Shown: positions 1-8,214 of the stretch, piece after piece
Layout of the letters: each line of letters begins with the position of its first letter
Position numbering within the stretch: the first letter of the stretch is position 1
Source: Pseudomonas marvdashtae
GTDB taxonomy: Bacteria; Pseudomonadota; Gammaproteobacteria; Pseudomonadales; Pseudomonadaceae
NCBI RefSeq assembly: GCF_014268655.2
Contig: NZ_JABWQX020000004.1
Span: 62,001 to 126,000, forward strand
Length of the DNA: 64,000 bases
Direction of reading: 5' to 3'
Notes under the pieces: generated by a model
Seen by the model: the letters and a program-made list of their open reading frames with translations, nothing else
Databases searched by the model: none
Told to the model about the DNA's origin: nothing
Position numbers and translations under genes: made by a program

Positions 1-15
1 CTCCAGATAAGACCA

Positions 16-1444
16 TTACAACGTCAGGAAGCCATCGTAGAGGCCATAGGCAGCCACCAGGGCGCCTGCGACCACTGCGGCGAAAATCAGCTTCTCGATC
101 GAGGTGAAAACAGGTTTGCCCAACTCGCGCTTGGCCTTGGCGAACAGAATCGCGCCGGGGGCGTAGAGCAGGGCGGAAAGCAGCAGGTATTTGATCCCGC
201 CGGCGTACAGCAGCCACATCGCGTAGACCAGTGCGATGGCACCGATGATCAGGTCCTTGCGGCGTTCGGCCAGCGCCTTCTCATAGGTTTCACCGCGCAC
301 CGCCAGCAGCAACGCGTAGGCGGCGGACCACAGGTACGGCACCAGGATCATCGAAGTGGCGAGGTAGATCAGCGACAGGTAAGTGCTGGAGGAAAACAGC
401 GTGACGATCAGGAACACCTGCACCATCGCGTTCGTCAGCCACAGGGCGTTGGCCGGTACGTGGTTGGCGTTTTCCCGGCGCAGGAACGCGGGCATGGTGT
501 GGTCTTTGGCGGCGGCGAACATGATCTCGGCGCACAGCAACACCCAGGACAGCAGGGCGCCGAGCAGCGAGATGATCAGGCCGACGCTGATCAGCACCGC
601 GCCCCAGTGGCCGACGACATGCTCCAGCACGGCAGCCATGGATGGGTTCTGCAGCTTCGCCAGTTCAGGTTGGGTCATGATCCCCAGCGGACAGCACGTT
701 CACCAGCACCAGAAACAACAGCACGGTGATGAAACCGATGACCGTGGCCTTGCCGACGTCGCTGCGTTTTTCGGCGCGGGCCGAGAAAATACTCGCCCCT
801 TCAATGCCGATGAACACCCATACGGTGACCAGCATCATGTGCCGCACCTGATCCATCACGCTGCCCAGGTCCGGGTTCTTCAGGCCCCAGATGTCGGCGG
901 TGAAGATCTCGAGCTTGAAGGCGAACACGGCGATCAGTACGAACAGCAGCAACGGCACGATTTTGGCGACGGTGGTCACCAGGTTGATGAAGGCGGCTTC
1001 CTTGATGCCCCGCAGGACCAGGAAGTGCACGGCCCAGAGCAGCAGCGAAGCGCCGATCACCGCCGCGACGGTGTTGCCCTCGCCAAAGATCGGAAAGAAA
1101 TAGCCCAGCGTGCTGAACAGCAGCACGAAGTAACCGACGTTGCCCAGCCAGGCGCTGATCCAGTAACCCCAGGCCGAGGAAAAGCCCATGTAGTCGCCGA
1201 ATCCGGCCTTGGCATAGGCGTATACGCCGCCATCCAGATCGGGCTTGCGGTTGGCCAGGGTCTGGAACACGAAAGCCAGGGTCAGCATGCCCACGGCGGT
1301 GATGGCCCAGCCGATCAACACTGCACCGACGTCAGCGCTGGCGGCCATGTTCTGCGGCAGCGAGAAAATCCCGCCGCCGATCATTGAGCCCACTACCAGC
1401 GCGACCAACGCACCCAGTCGAAGTTTGCCAGGGGTGTTTGACAT
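16..1444 (-). pseudogene. arcD: Arginine/ornithine antiporter ArcD, frameshifted
   Basis: This is an APC-superfamily permease that in pseudomonads exchanges arginine for ornithine to feed the arginine deiminase pathway. It is read in two frames. The 5' part (665-1444) encodes 259 residues with the N-terminal signature VGSMIGGGIFSLPQ and about seven membrane segments. It then shifts after NVLS into a premature stop. The 3' part (16 to about 690) continues in the next frame with GIMTQPELAKLQNPS and the remaining helices. Together they give about 475 residues, the usual ArcD length. One extra base at about 688-690 (TCCG where TCG would restore the frame) explains the break. It could be a true mutation or a sequencing error. 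arcABC would be expected just left of the window. Confidence 0.82.
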
Positions 1445-1505
1445 TGCGTGACTCCATTGCCGGAGAAGAGAGTCAACAGCCTAGGTCGATTCGAAAGTAC
1501 AACAG

Positions 1506-1519
1506 CTGATCTGGGTCAG
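1506..1519. promoter_or_regulatory. Weak ANR/FNR-like box upstream of arcD
   Basis: CTGAT-CTGG-GTCAG resembles the ANR consensus TTGAT-N4-ATCAA with one mismatch in the left half and two in the right. It lies about 62-75 nt upstream of the arcD start codon. The arc operon of P. aeruginosa is ANR-activated, so the position makes sense, but the match is imperfect and no promoter hexamers were firmly placed. Confidence 0.3.
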
Positions 1520-1562
1520 ATAACCAGCGGGAAGTAGGGGATCGCGCGATGGCGAAGAATGT

Positions 1563-2909
1563 TCACCACCGCGCGCGATGGGCCCCCAGTTCGGCGGCTG
1601 GCAACGCCCACTGCAACGGCGTACCGGAGATTTTCAGCGGTACGTGCAGTCGATGTGCCGGGCCCCACGGCGTCTGTTCCACCAACAGGCCCTGATCGTC
1701 GTTGTCTTCGGCGCGCAGTGCCGCCGCGTTTGCGGCGCCTCGCTCGATCAACAGCTTCGCCGTGCGGGCCAGCGACAAACGTGCGCAACCGCCACGGCCA
1801 TCGGCCAAGCGGCGGGAGAACAATACAATCGCACTGGCCGCCATCAGGTAGCCCGTGCCATGGTCCAGTGCCTGGACGGGGAGCGGCGTCGGTTTGTCGG
1901 CCTGTTTCCACACCATGCCGGCCTCGGCGATGCCGCTGCTCATCTGCACCAGGCTGTCGAAGCCACGGCGATGCTGCCATGGCCCGCTCCAGCCGTAGGC
2001 GTTGAGGCTGACATCGATCAGCCCAGGCGCCACTTGCCGGCGTTGCTCGACGCTGTAGCCCAGGCGCTCCAGTGCGTCGGCGCGATAGCCGTGCAGCAAG
2101 ACATCGGCGTCTTTGAGCAACGCCTCGAACACCGCGCGGTCAGCGGATTGATGCAAGTCGAGGCGGGCACACCGTTTACCGAGGGTGACTTCCGGCACCA
2201 CGCCGGGTTCGTTCCAGCTCGGCGGGTCGATGCGCAGTACATCGGCGCCCAGGCCGGCGAGGAAGCGACTGGCAATCGGGCCGGCCAGTACGCGGGTCAG
2301 GTCCAGTACCTTGAGGCCGGCCAATGGCTGGGCGACGGAGCCAAGCCAGGGCCTGAGCGGACCTTGCCCATCGTCGCGCCGGTGGACGAGGGGCTCGGCG
2401 TTCACGGCCATGCCCTGTGGATGAGCCTGCCATGCTTGCCAGGATCGCATCTGCGCGGCGCAACCACCGGCCTCGACCACGGCCTGTTCCAGATCCGCCT
2501 TGTGCCAACGGGCAACTTTGCGCGCCATGTCGGCGCGGTCGGTGCAGGTGCCGAGGACTTTTTCCGCGGCAAGGCGATGGTGCGGTGCATTGGTGTGCAG
2601 GCGAATCCAGCCGTCGGCGGTGGCGTAGTCGCCAGCCACGGGATCCCACATGGGCGGTACGCTCCAGCCGATCGGGCGCAGGGAGGTCGAGAACCAGAAC
2701 GAGGCCAGGCGTCGGTCGACCTCAAGCGTCGGCAAGCGGCCGGTGTGCTGGCGGATGAGTTCGGCGACCGCTTGACCGGCCGTGGCGATGCTGGCGCACG
2801 CCAACTCGGTGACGGCGAAGGCCGAGGGCAGGGCGCCGTCGCCAGTGAAGGGGATCGGGGCCGTAGGCAAACCGAGGGCGGTTTGCATCGGCGTAAGCAG
2901 ATCTGACAT
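1563..2909 (-). CDS. CaiB/BaiF family III CoA-transferase with shifted domain order
   Basis: This 448-residue protein belongs to the family III CoA-transferase (CaiB/BaiF) group, which moves CoA between carboxylic acids through an aspartyl-CoA thioester. The family's N-terminal Rossmann signature (LAGLKVLDLTRVLAGP...GADVLRID) appears only at about residue 196, after a preceding region of about 190 residues. The candidate catalytic Asp is Asp349 in ALDHGTGYL. In standard members the signature is at the very N-terminus, so the architecture looks permuted or fused and truncated. The ATG at 2909 is chosen because GGAGGG lies 6-7 nt upstream; an in-frame GTG directly before it is less likely. Substrate is unknown. 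It lies upstream of arcD on the same strand, 118 bp apart, with no obvious functional link. Confidence 0.75.
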   Translation of the reverse strand: MSDLLTPMQTALGLPTAPIPFTGDGALPSAFAVTELACASIATAGQAVAELIRQHTGRLPTLEVDRRLASFWFSTSLRPIGWSVPPMWDPVAGDYATADGWIRLHTNAPHHRLAAEKVLGTCTDRADMARKVARWHKADLEQAVVEAGGCAAQMRSWQAWQAHPQGMAVNAEPLVHRRDDGQGPLRPWLGSVAQPLAGLKVLDLTRVLAGPIASRFLAGLGADVLRIDPPSWNEPGVVPEVTLGKRCARLDLHQSADRAVFEALLKDADVLLHGYRADALERLGYSVEQRRQVAPGLIDVSLNAYGWSGPWQHRRGFDSLVQMSSGIAEAGMVWKQADKPTPLPVQALDHGTGYLMAASAIVLFSRRLADGRGGCARLSLARTAKLLIERGAANAAALRAEDNDDQGLLVEQTPWGPAHRLHVPLKISGTPLQWALPAAELGAHRARW

Positions 2910-3011
2910 CACAAGCCCTCCAGAACGAGAGAGCGAGCATAGATCAAAAATCAGTGGGAGGCCGCTGCGCAGCCCCGCGAGAGCAAGCGCCCTGCGTCTG
3001 TTGGATGACCG

Positions 3012-3602
3012 TCAGGCCAATTCTGTCGCATACGCTTGTTCCAGCAGCACCGTAAACCGGTTGAAGGCATCCAGCGCGCCTTTGTCCGCCTCGGCTTCCT
3101 GCTGTGCGGTAAGGGCCAGGCCGTCGAGGGTGCGGGTGAAGGATTTCCATCCCTCGGCGCGCCCGCCCGCCGGCTCCGCCAGGTGGCGAGCGCCAAAGGT
3201 TTCGTTCATGCCAAGGGCCACGGCGCGCTTGATCAGAAACGCAGCGCCGAGCTTGGATCCTTCGGAAACGAACAGCCAACCGAGGGCTTCGGCCTGGGTC
3301 GGTTTTTTTACCGCGCCAGCCACGGGCGCGGGTACTTCGGTGTCCAGGTCGGCGAGATCCGCCTTGGCCGCTTCGGCGCGGCAGCGGGCCGGCAGATCAG
3401 GGATCAGGGCGGTCAGTTGCGCGTCGTTGTACAGCGCCACCAGTTCCGATTGGAACAGGTACTGGGCGACGACGAAGCGGGCGTAGCTGGCCTGGGTTTC
3501 GAAGGGCGCGTGGGCCTTGACCAGGGCATCGAGCTTGCCGTGGGGCTCGTGGGTGATCTGGTTCAGACGTTGGGAGCGAAGAGTGGAACGTTGAGTGGTC
3601 AT
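3012..3602 (-). CDS. hemO: Heme oxygenase (HemO/PigA type)
   Basis: This 196-residue cytoplasmic heme oxygenase opens the heme ring to release iron and biliverdin from imported heme. It follows the P. aeruginosa PigA/HemO pattern closely: LRSQRLNQIT, then HEPH with the expected proximal ligand His21, the distal-helix block ALGWLFVSEGSKLGAAFL, and GARHLAEP.GGRA.GWKSF. Residues linked to the unusual delta-selectivity of PigA (Asn19, Lys34, Phe117) have counterparts here (Asn14, Lys29, Phe of GWLF), but the Lys132 position appears to be Arg. A ribosome site AAGGAA sits 8 nt before ATG 3602. It lies downstream of the heme receptor gene in the same direction, separated by a REP doublet, so it may be co-transcribed or have its own promoter. 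Confidence 0.92.
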   Translation of the reverse strand: MTTQRSTLRSQRLNQITHEPHGKLDALVKAHAPFETQASYARFVVAQYLFQSELVALYNDAQLTALIPDLPARCRAEAAKADLADLDTEVPAPVAGAVKKPTQAEALGWLFVSEGSKLGAAFLIKRAVALGMNETFGARHLAEPAGGRAEGWKSFTRTLDGLALTAQQEAEADKGALDAFNRFTVLLEQAYATELA

Positions 3603-3628
3603 GAAAAAATTCCTTCGAACAGAAGTAT

Positions 3629-3745
3629 TGTGGCGAGGGGATTTATCCCCGCTGGGCTGCGTAGCAGCCCTAACAAAAATGGAACCGAAAGAAGCAGGCT
3701 TTGGGGGCGCTACGCACCCCAGCGGGGATAAATCCCCTCGCCACA
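3629..3745. repeat. REP doublet with 28-nt inverted arms
   Basis: TGTGGCGAGGGGATTTATCC begins the left arm at 3629-3656, and the exact reverse complement occupies 3718-3745. Each arm also contains an internal GGGGA/TCCCC hairpin. This is a typical pseudomonad REP pair lying between the heme receptor gene and hemO. Similar elements recur at 21944, 32440 and 44460. Confidence 0.9.
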
Positions 3746-3774
3746 GGACATTTGGCTTGCCGACAAAACCTTGG

Positions 3775-6366
3775 TCAGATATCCCAGATCAGGTTGACCG
3801 CGAAGTTGCGCCCGGGCGCGGTCAGGCGATCGAGGTTGGCCGGGCTCAGCACCGCTGCTTCGCCAACGCTGTCGTAGCCGCGCACGTCATCCCACAACCA
3901 GTACTTTTTGTCGGTGAGGTTGTAGAGGCCGCCGCTGACCGTGACGTCCTCCGCAACCTTGTAGTAGCCGCTCAAGTCGAGGATGCCGAAGCCGGGCGTC
4001 TTGAACTGGCTGGTAACGCCGTCGGGCGAATTGAAATTGCTGTCGTCGACGCGGTTTTTCTTCTTCACCAAGGTCCAGCTGAGCAAAGTGCCGAACTGCT
4101 CCTGGTCGTAGCCAAGGCCGAACACGCCGGTGAGCGGGTTGATGCTGTTGAGCGGTTCGCCGGTGTCGTTGTTGCGGCCATGGAGATAGCTGACCGAACC
4201 TTGGGTGTAGAGGCCCTGTGGTGCGCCGAACACGTCCAGGTCCAGGCGTCCCTTGGCCTCGACACCCTTGATGGTGGCGTGCTTGATGTTGTTGCTCTGG
4301 AAAGTCAACTGGTCGGCGCCAGGGGTAATGGCGTCTTCGTTGATGAAGTCGCGGTACTTGTTGTAGAACACCGCCACGTCGAACGAGCCCGAATCGAAAC
4401 GACCGCGCAGGCCGGTCTCATAGCCTTGGCTTTTTTCCGGTTCCAGATCGGGATTGGGCTTCACGCTGTAGCCCACCCCAGCGTTGTCGAAACGACCGTA
4501 CAAGGCCTTGGCGGTCGGGGTGCGGAACCCCTCGGCATACTGGCCGTACCAGGTGTATTGATCGGTGAGGGCATAGGTCAGGCCGAATTTGGGCGAGACG
4601 CGATGCCAGGTCTTGTTGTCGTCGCTGACCGTGCCGCCAGCGGTAGGGGCCACGGTGCGGAGGAACTCATCGGTCAGGTGCGGCTTGAGCCGGGTGTAGT
4701 CGTAGCGCAGCGCTGGCGTGAAGGTCCATTTGTCCCAGCTGATCTGGTCCTGGGCGAACAGGCTGTAGGTGTTGATCGTCGGGTCCGGGAAGTCACTGGC
4801 TTTTGCCAATACGTCTCGTGTGCTGATTGCGCCAACGGCGGGACAACCCACGCCGACCGCCAGGCACACGCCGTTGCCGCTGCGCGAACCGGTGACCTTT
4901 TGTTGCTTGAGGGTAGTGCCGTAGGTCAGCGCGTGATCGGTGTCGGCAATTCTGAAAGCCTTGTCCAACTGCGCGTCGAAGACCCACTGCTTTTCTTCAT
5001 AGAGTGTTTCCCGGGTGCGCAGTACCTGGCGGGTGATCGGGAAATAGAACTCGGCGGTGCTCTGGTCGGTCTTGGCGACCTGATGGTTCAGGCTCCACTT
5101 GATGCTATCGGCGAACAGGCTATCCAAGGCGAAGCTGTGTTCCAGGCCGAAACGCTCGCGGGTAATGGTGTCGTTGCCGGTGCGCCATTGGTACATGCCG
5201 CCGGGCAGGATCGACCCGGGAATGGCCGGTTGGCCGTTGGCGTAGGGGCCGCCGTAGGCGCTCTTCAGGTCGGTATCGCGATCATCCTTGTACTTCTCAT
5301 AGACCAGGGACAGGCGCGCATCATCGCTGTAGTTCCAGCCGAGTTTGGCCAGCACGTTATGGGCGCGCACGTCTTCCGGGTTGGCCGCGGTGCGGTCCAG
5401 GCCGGTGCCGCTGTTACTGCCGTAGGATTCGGTTTCGTGACCGTCGCGCTGGCTGTAGTGGAACAGCCCATCAAACGGTCCGCTGCGACCGGCGACGGTG
5501 CCGGATTTAAGCCAGCTTTCATCGACGGAGCTGTAGCCGGTCTTGAGCCGGGCGCCGACGTCCTTGCCGGGCTTGATGATGTCGTCCGGGTCGAGCGTGT
5601 AATAACTGACGACGCCGCCAATGGCATTGCTGCCGTACAGCACCGAGGCCGGCCCGCGCAGGATCTCCACGCGCTTGATGATTTCCGGGTCGACATAATT
5701 GCGCTGGGTCTTGGCGTAGGGACCGTTGAAAAAACCGCCGGGGACTTCCACGCCATCGATCTGGGTCAGGATGCGATTACCGTCGATGCCACGGATGTTG
5801 TAGCCGCTGATGCCGCCACGCTGGCCCGCGCCGCCCACTGACACGCCGGGCTCGTAGCGTACCAGGTCCTTGATGGTGTTGGCGTTGTTGCGGTCCAGCT
5901 CCTGGCGATCATGAATCGAAACGGTGCTCGGCACGCTGGTGATGTCCTGTTCCTGGCGGGTGGCGCTGATGGTCACCTGCTGCAGGTCCAACACGTTGCC
6001 GGCGCTGCGCTTTTCCAGAACGATGTTGTTATTGCCCAGCTTGCGGTAGCTCAGGTTGGTCCCCACCAACAGGCGCTCCAGGGCTTTTTCCGGTGGCAGC
6101 GAGCCATTGACGCCTGGCGACGCGACCCCTTCGGCCAATTCGGCGGGCAGCCCAACCTGCCAGCCCGTGACGGCGGTAAAGGCATTCAAGGCCGAGACCA
6201 GCGGCTGCCGGGCAATCGAAAACGTGTAGTCGCCCATGTTGCGGGCCGGCGGTTGCTCGGCGTTGGCGGCGAGGGCGGCCGGTGCTATGCCGGCCATCAA
6301 GATGGCGGCGGTCAGCAGTGACAGCGTGCTAGGGGCAAGGAATCGGCAAGTAAAGCGAGAGGACAT
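3775..6366 (-). CDS. TonB-dependent heme/hemoprotein receptor with signalling domain
   Basis: This is an outer-membrane TonB-dependent transporter of 863 residues. Order: signal peptide (about 1-33, ending APAALA), an STN/secretin-like signalling domain (about 40-105, starting YTFSIARQPLVSALNAF), a plug with VLYGSNAIGGVVSYYT, then the 22-strand barrel. FRTPTAKALYGRF and NPDLEPEKSQGYETGLR correspond to the FRAP and NPNL boxes of heme/hemoglobin receptors. No histidine is visible between them, although many heme receptors use one there. ATG 6366 is preferred because GGAG lies 8 nt upstream; an in-frame ATG at 6387 has no ribosome site. The STN domain, the adjacent sigma/anti-sigma pair and hemO indicate a heme-inducible surface-signalling system. 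The ligand (free heme, hemoglobin or hemophore) is not settled. Confidence 0.9.
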   Translation of the reverse strand: MSSRFTCRFLAPSTLSLLTAAILMAGIAPAALAANAEQPPARNMGDYTFSIARQPLVSALNAFTAVTGWQVGLPAELAEGVASPGVNGSLPPEKALERLLVGTNLSYRKLGNNNIVLEKRSAGNVLDLQQVTISATRQEQDITSVPSTVSIHDRQELDRNNANTIKDLVRYEPGVSVGGAGQRGGISGYNIRGIDGNRILTQIDGVEVPGGFFNGPYAKTQRNYVDPEIIKRVEILRGPASVLYGSNAIGGVVSYYTLDPDDIIKPGKDVGARLKTGYSSVDESWLKSGTVAGRSGPFDGLFHYSQRDGHETESYGSNSGTGLDRTAANPEDVRAHNVLAKLGWNYSDDARLSLVYEKYKDDRDTDLKSAYGGPYANGQPAIPGSILPGGMYQWRTGNDTITRERFGLEHSFALDSLFADSIKWSLNHQVAKTDQSTAEFYFPITRQVLRTRETLYEEKQWVFDAQLDKAFRIADTDHALTYGTTLKQQKVTGSRSGNGVCLAVGVGCPAVGAISTRDVLAKASDFPDPTINTYSLFAQDQISWDKWTFTPALRYDYTRLKPHLTDEFLRTVAPTAGGTVSDDNKTWHRVSPKFGLTYALTDQYTWYGQYAEGFRTPTAKALYGRFDNAGVGYSVKPNPDLEPEKSQGYETGLRGRFDSGSFDVAVFYNKYRDFINEDAITPGADQLTFQSNNIKHATIKGVEAKGRLDLDVFGAPQGLYTQGSVSYLHGRNNDTGEPLNSINPLTGVFGLGYDQEQFGTLLSWTLVKKKNRVDDSNFNSPDGVTSQFKTPGFGILDLSGYYKVAEDVTVSGGLYNLTDKKYWLWDDVRGYDSVGEAAVLSPANLDRLTAPGRNFAVNLIWDI

Positions 6367-6447
6367 CGATAGTGCTCCGTGTCGCATCTGTTATAGGTGC
6401 AGATCGGCATCGCGAGATGCGAATCAATTGCATTGGCTATAACGAGA

Positions 6448-6487
6448 CGAACCAGCGAAGCCTATCGAGTAAAAATAATTCTCATTT
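6448..6487 (-). promoter_or_regulatory. Candidate heme-receptor promoter with Fur-like A/T element
   Basis: On the minus strand, AATGAGAATTATTTTTA (6471-6487) resembles a Fur half-site array and overlaps the fecR stop codon. It is followed by TTCGTCTCG at about 6448-6456, whose CGTCT resembles the -10 of FecI-type ECF promoters. Together these could give sigma-factor-dependent, iron-controlled expression of the receptor. A clear -35 was not identified. Confidence 0.4.
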
Positions 6488-7448
6488 AGTTCAAGATCAC
6501 CAGCGCCGGAAATTCCCTCAGGCGCGCGGAGGTTATGTGGGCCAGGGAGCGCACCACATCGAGGGGTTGATCGAGGCGGTAGTTGCCGGTGACCGCGACG
6601 TTGGCCAGCCGGTCGTTGCTGCTGATGATCCAACCGGGGTAGTAGCGCCGCAATTCGGCAAGGACCTGGCTCAGCGGCCGATTCTCGAACACCAGTCGTC
6701 CTTGGACCCAGGCCAGGTCGGTGCCGACGTCGAGCCGTGCCGGGCGGTCGAAACCGTTGGGGCCGATGCGGATGCTCTCGCCGGCCGAGAGCCGGACATG
6801 GGTGTCATAACGGGTTGCCCTCAGGTCGATATCGCCGCGTTGCACCTGGACCTGCGCGACGCCATCCAGGTAACGCACTGCGAATGTGGTATCGCTGACG
6901 CTGGCGGTGACCGGGCCGGCGTCCAGCTCCAGCGGCAGGGTGCGGCTGGCTGGCACTTCGAAAAACGCCTCGCCCTTGTACAGCCGGGCCACGTGCCGGT
7001 GTTCGTCGAAGGAACTGGAAAAAGCCGAATTGGTGTTGAGCAGGACCTTGGAACCGTCTTCCAGTTGCACGCGTTGGCGTTCGCCAACCACGGTCAGGTG
7101 ATCGGCCTGGAATTGCAGCGGCAGGTCGCTGAAATTGAACAATCCCAATAACAGCACGGCTGCCGTGGCTAATGGTTTCCAATGGCTGCGCAGGCGCGAC
7201 AGTGCGCTGACCTTGGGGCGGTCCTGCAGCTGCCGGGCGCTTTCGATGATTTGCGGGCCGTTCCAGATCGCCTGGGCCCGGGCGAACGCTTCGCCGTGGC
7301 GCGGGTCGGCCGCCAGCCAGGCCTGGAACTGTCGGCGCTGTTCCTCGCTGGGGTTATCGAGCAGGATCAGCCAGTCCAGCGCCTGGTCCATGGCATGGGC
7401 GGTGTGCCGTGCCTCGGCGGTTTCAGGGGGGCGATGGTTGTCCGTCAC
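6486..7448 (-). CDS. FecR-family anti-sigma/signal transducer
   Basis: This 320-residue inner-membrane regulator is partner of the upstream ECF sigma factor and relays receptor occupancy to it. The N-terminal DUF4880 domain (about 20-65: ALDWLILLDNPSEEQRRQFQAWLAADPRH) contacts sigma. One membrane segment lies near residue 105 (PLATAAVLLLGLFNF), and the periplasmic FecR domain follows (VGERQRVQLEDGSKVLLNTNSAF). The C-terminus (LSQVLAELRRYYPGW...VTGNYRLDQPLDVVRSL) is the usual receptor-contacting, STN-like region. The start is GTG 7448 with GAGG 7 nt upstream; the longer frame lacks a ribosome site. It lies between the sigma and receptor genes, as in fec/hxu-type operons. Confidence 0.92.
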   Translation of the reverse strand: MTDNHRPPETAEARHTAHAMDQALDWLILLDNPSEEQRRQFQAWLAADPRHGEAFARAQAIWNGPQIIESARQLQDRPKVSALSRLRSHWKPLATAAVLLLGLFNFSDLPLQFQADHLTVVGERQRVQLEDGSKVLLNTNSAFSSSFDEHRHVARLYKGEAFFEVPASRTLPLELDAGPVTASVSDTTFAVRYLDGVAQVQVQRGDIDLRATRYDTHVRLSAGESIRIGPNGFDRPARLDVGTDLAWVQGRLVFENRPLSQVLAELRRYYPGWIISSNDRLANVAVTGNYRLDQPLDVVRSLAHITSARLREFPALVILN

Positions 7449-7563
7449 GGTGTTTCCTCTGCAGTGTCTATGCACGGCTGTTTCGTTTCTGGCGACCAAG
7501 ACTAGCAGGCTCGCCAGCCAACACAATTGGACGAAGGTGCTGGCTGCGAATGTCTCTGCAGGC

Positions 7564-8082
7564 TCACTCGGTGTCCAGGCGTTCGGCCACGCCCATGCAG
7601 ATCGCCATGATCAATTTCAGTTCCTTTTGCACGGTACTCAACGACACGCCCAAGCGCTCGGCGATGTCCTGGTAGCTGTGGCCGTGCAGGCGGCTGAGGA
7701 TAAAAATCTGCTGCTGGCGCGAGCTCAGCGATTGCAAGCGCACATTCAGTCGCTCAAGCATTTGCTTGGCGTGGGCGGCGTCTTCGGCGCTGCTTTGGGG
7801 CGCGACGACACTATTCACTACGTCCAACGGAACGTCGTCGAGCACGGTTCGCGACTGGATCCGCCGCGCGCGCAAATGGTCCAACGCCAAGTTGCGGGCG
7901 GTCTGGAAGACAAAGGGCTCAAGATGATCGACCGTGCGTTCGGCCAACGCGCGGGTGACGCGCAGGTAGGTTTCCTGCAGCAGGTCTTCGGCGGTGCTCG
8001 GGTTGTTGACCATGCGCTCGAGGGTGCGCAGCAACGGTGTGCGCTGGGCAAGAAAGACGTGGTGAAAGCGCGATTGACTCAC
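7564..8082 (-). CDS. FecI-type ECF sigma factor for the heme receptor
   Basis: A 172-residue iron-starvation-type ECF sigma factor. Region 2 includes FHHVFLAQRTPLLRTLERMV...AEDLLQETYLRV and FVFQTARNLALDHLRARR. Region 4 has LSSRQQQIFILSRLHGHSYQDIAERLGVSLSTVQKELKLIMA, a helix-turn-helix. It should direct RNA polymerase to the receptor gene promoter when FecR signals that ligand is bound. The start is a GTG (8080-8082) without a strong Shine-Dalgarno sequence. A palindromic Fur-box-like sequence lies just upstream at 8108-8126. It is first in a probable sigma-fecR-receptor-hemO series. Confidence 0.92.
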   Translation of the reverse strand: MSQSRFHHVFLAQRTPLLRTLERMVNNPSTAEDLLQETYLRVTRALAERTVDHLEPFVFQTARNLALDHLRARRIQSRTVLDDVPLDVVNSVVAPQSSAEDAAHAKQMLERLNVRLQSLSSRQQQIFILSRLHGHSYQDIAERLGVSLSTVQKELKLIMAICMGVAERLDTE

Positions 8083-8107
8083 GGTAGGGCCCGATCCGAT
8101 TTGAGTA

Positions 8108-8126
8108 GATGATAATGCTTATCATC
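8108..8126. promoter_or_regulatory. Fur box upstream of the ECF sigma gene
   Basis: GATGATAATGCTTATCATC is a near-perfect 19-bp dyad matching the Fur consensus GATAATGATAATCATTATC. It lies 26-44 nt upstream of the sigma factor start codon, where bound Fe-Fur would block transcription. This predicts that the whole heme uptake unit is expressed only under iron limitation. Confidence 0.8.
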
Positions 8127-8168
8127 TGCGCGAATGGTCAAGCCCTGATTTCCTGCGGCAGAGCCGTT

Positions 8169-8186
8169 GTGGGAGCGCGCTCCCAC
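8169..8186. repeat. Short REP palindrome GTGGGAGC-GC-GCTCCCAC
   Basis: A perfect 18-bp palindrome between the divergently placed ends of the heme sigma promoter region and the gapA stop codon. The sequence type (GTGGGAGC...GCTCCCAC) is one of the commonest intergenic palindromes in the P. fluorescens group and recurs at 35996. Confidence 0.75.
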
Positions 8187-8214
8187 GATTGGCTCGCCTT
8201 GACGTCGCGCTGAG

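Noticed and set aside
3595..5841. A 748-codon open frame on the plus strand opposite the heme receptor
   Set aside because: It is exactly antisense to a well-supported TonB receptor, has Val/Gly/Ala-rich low-information sequence without domains, and is a product of high GC3 codon use.
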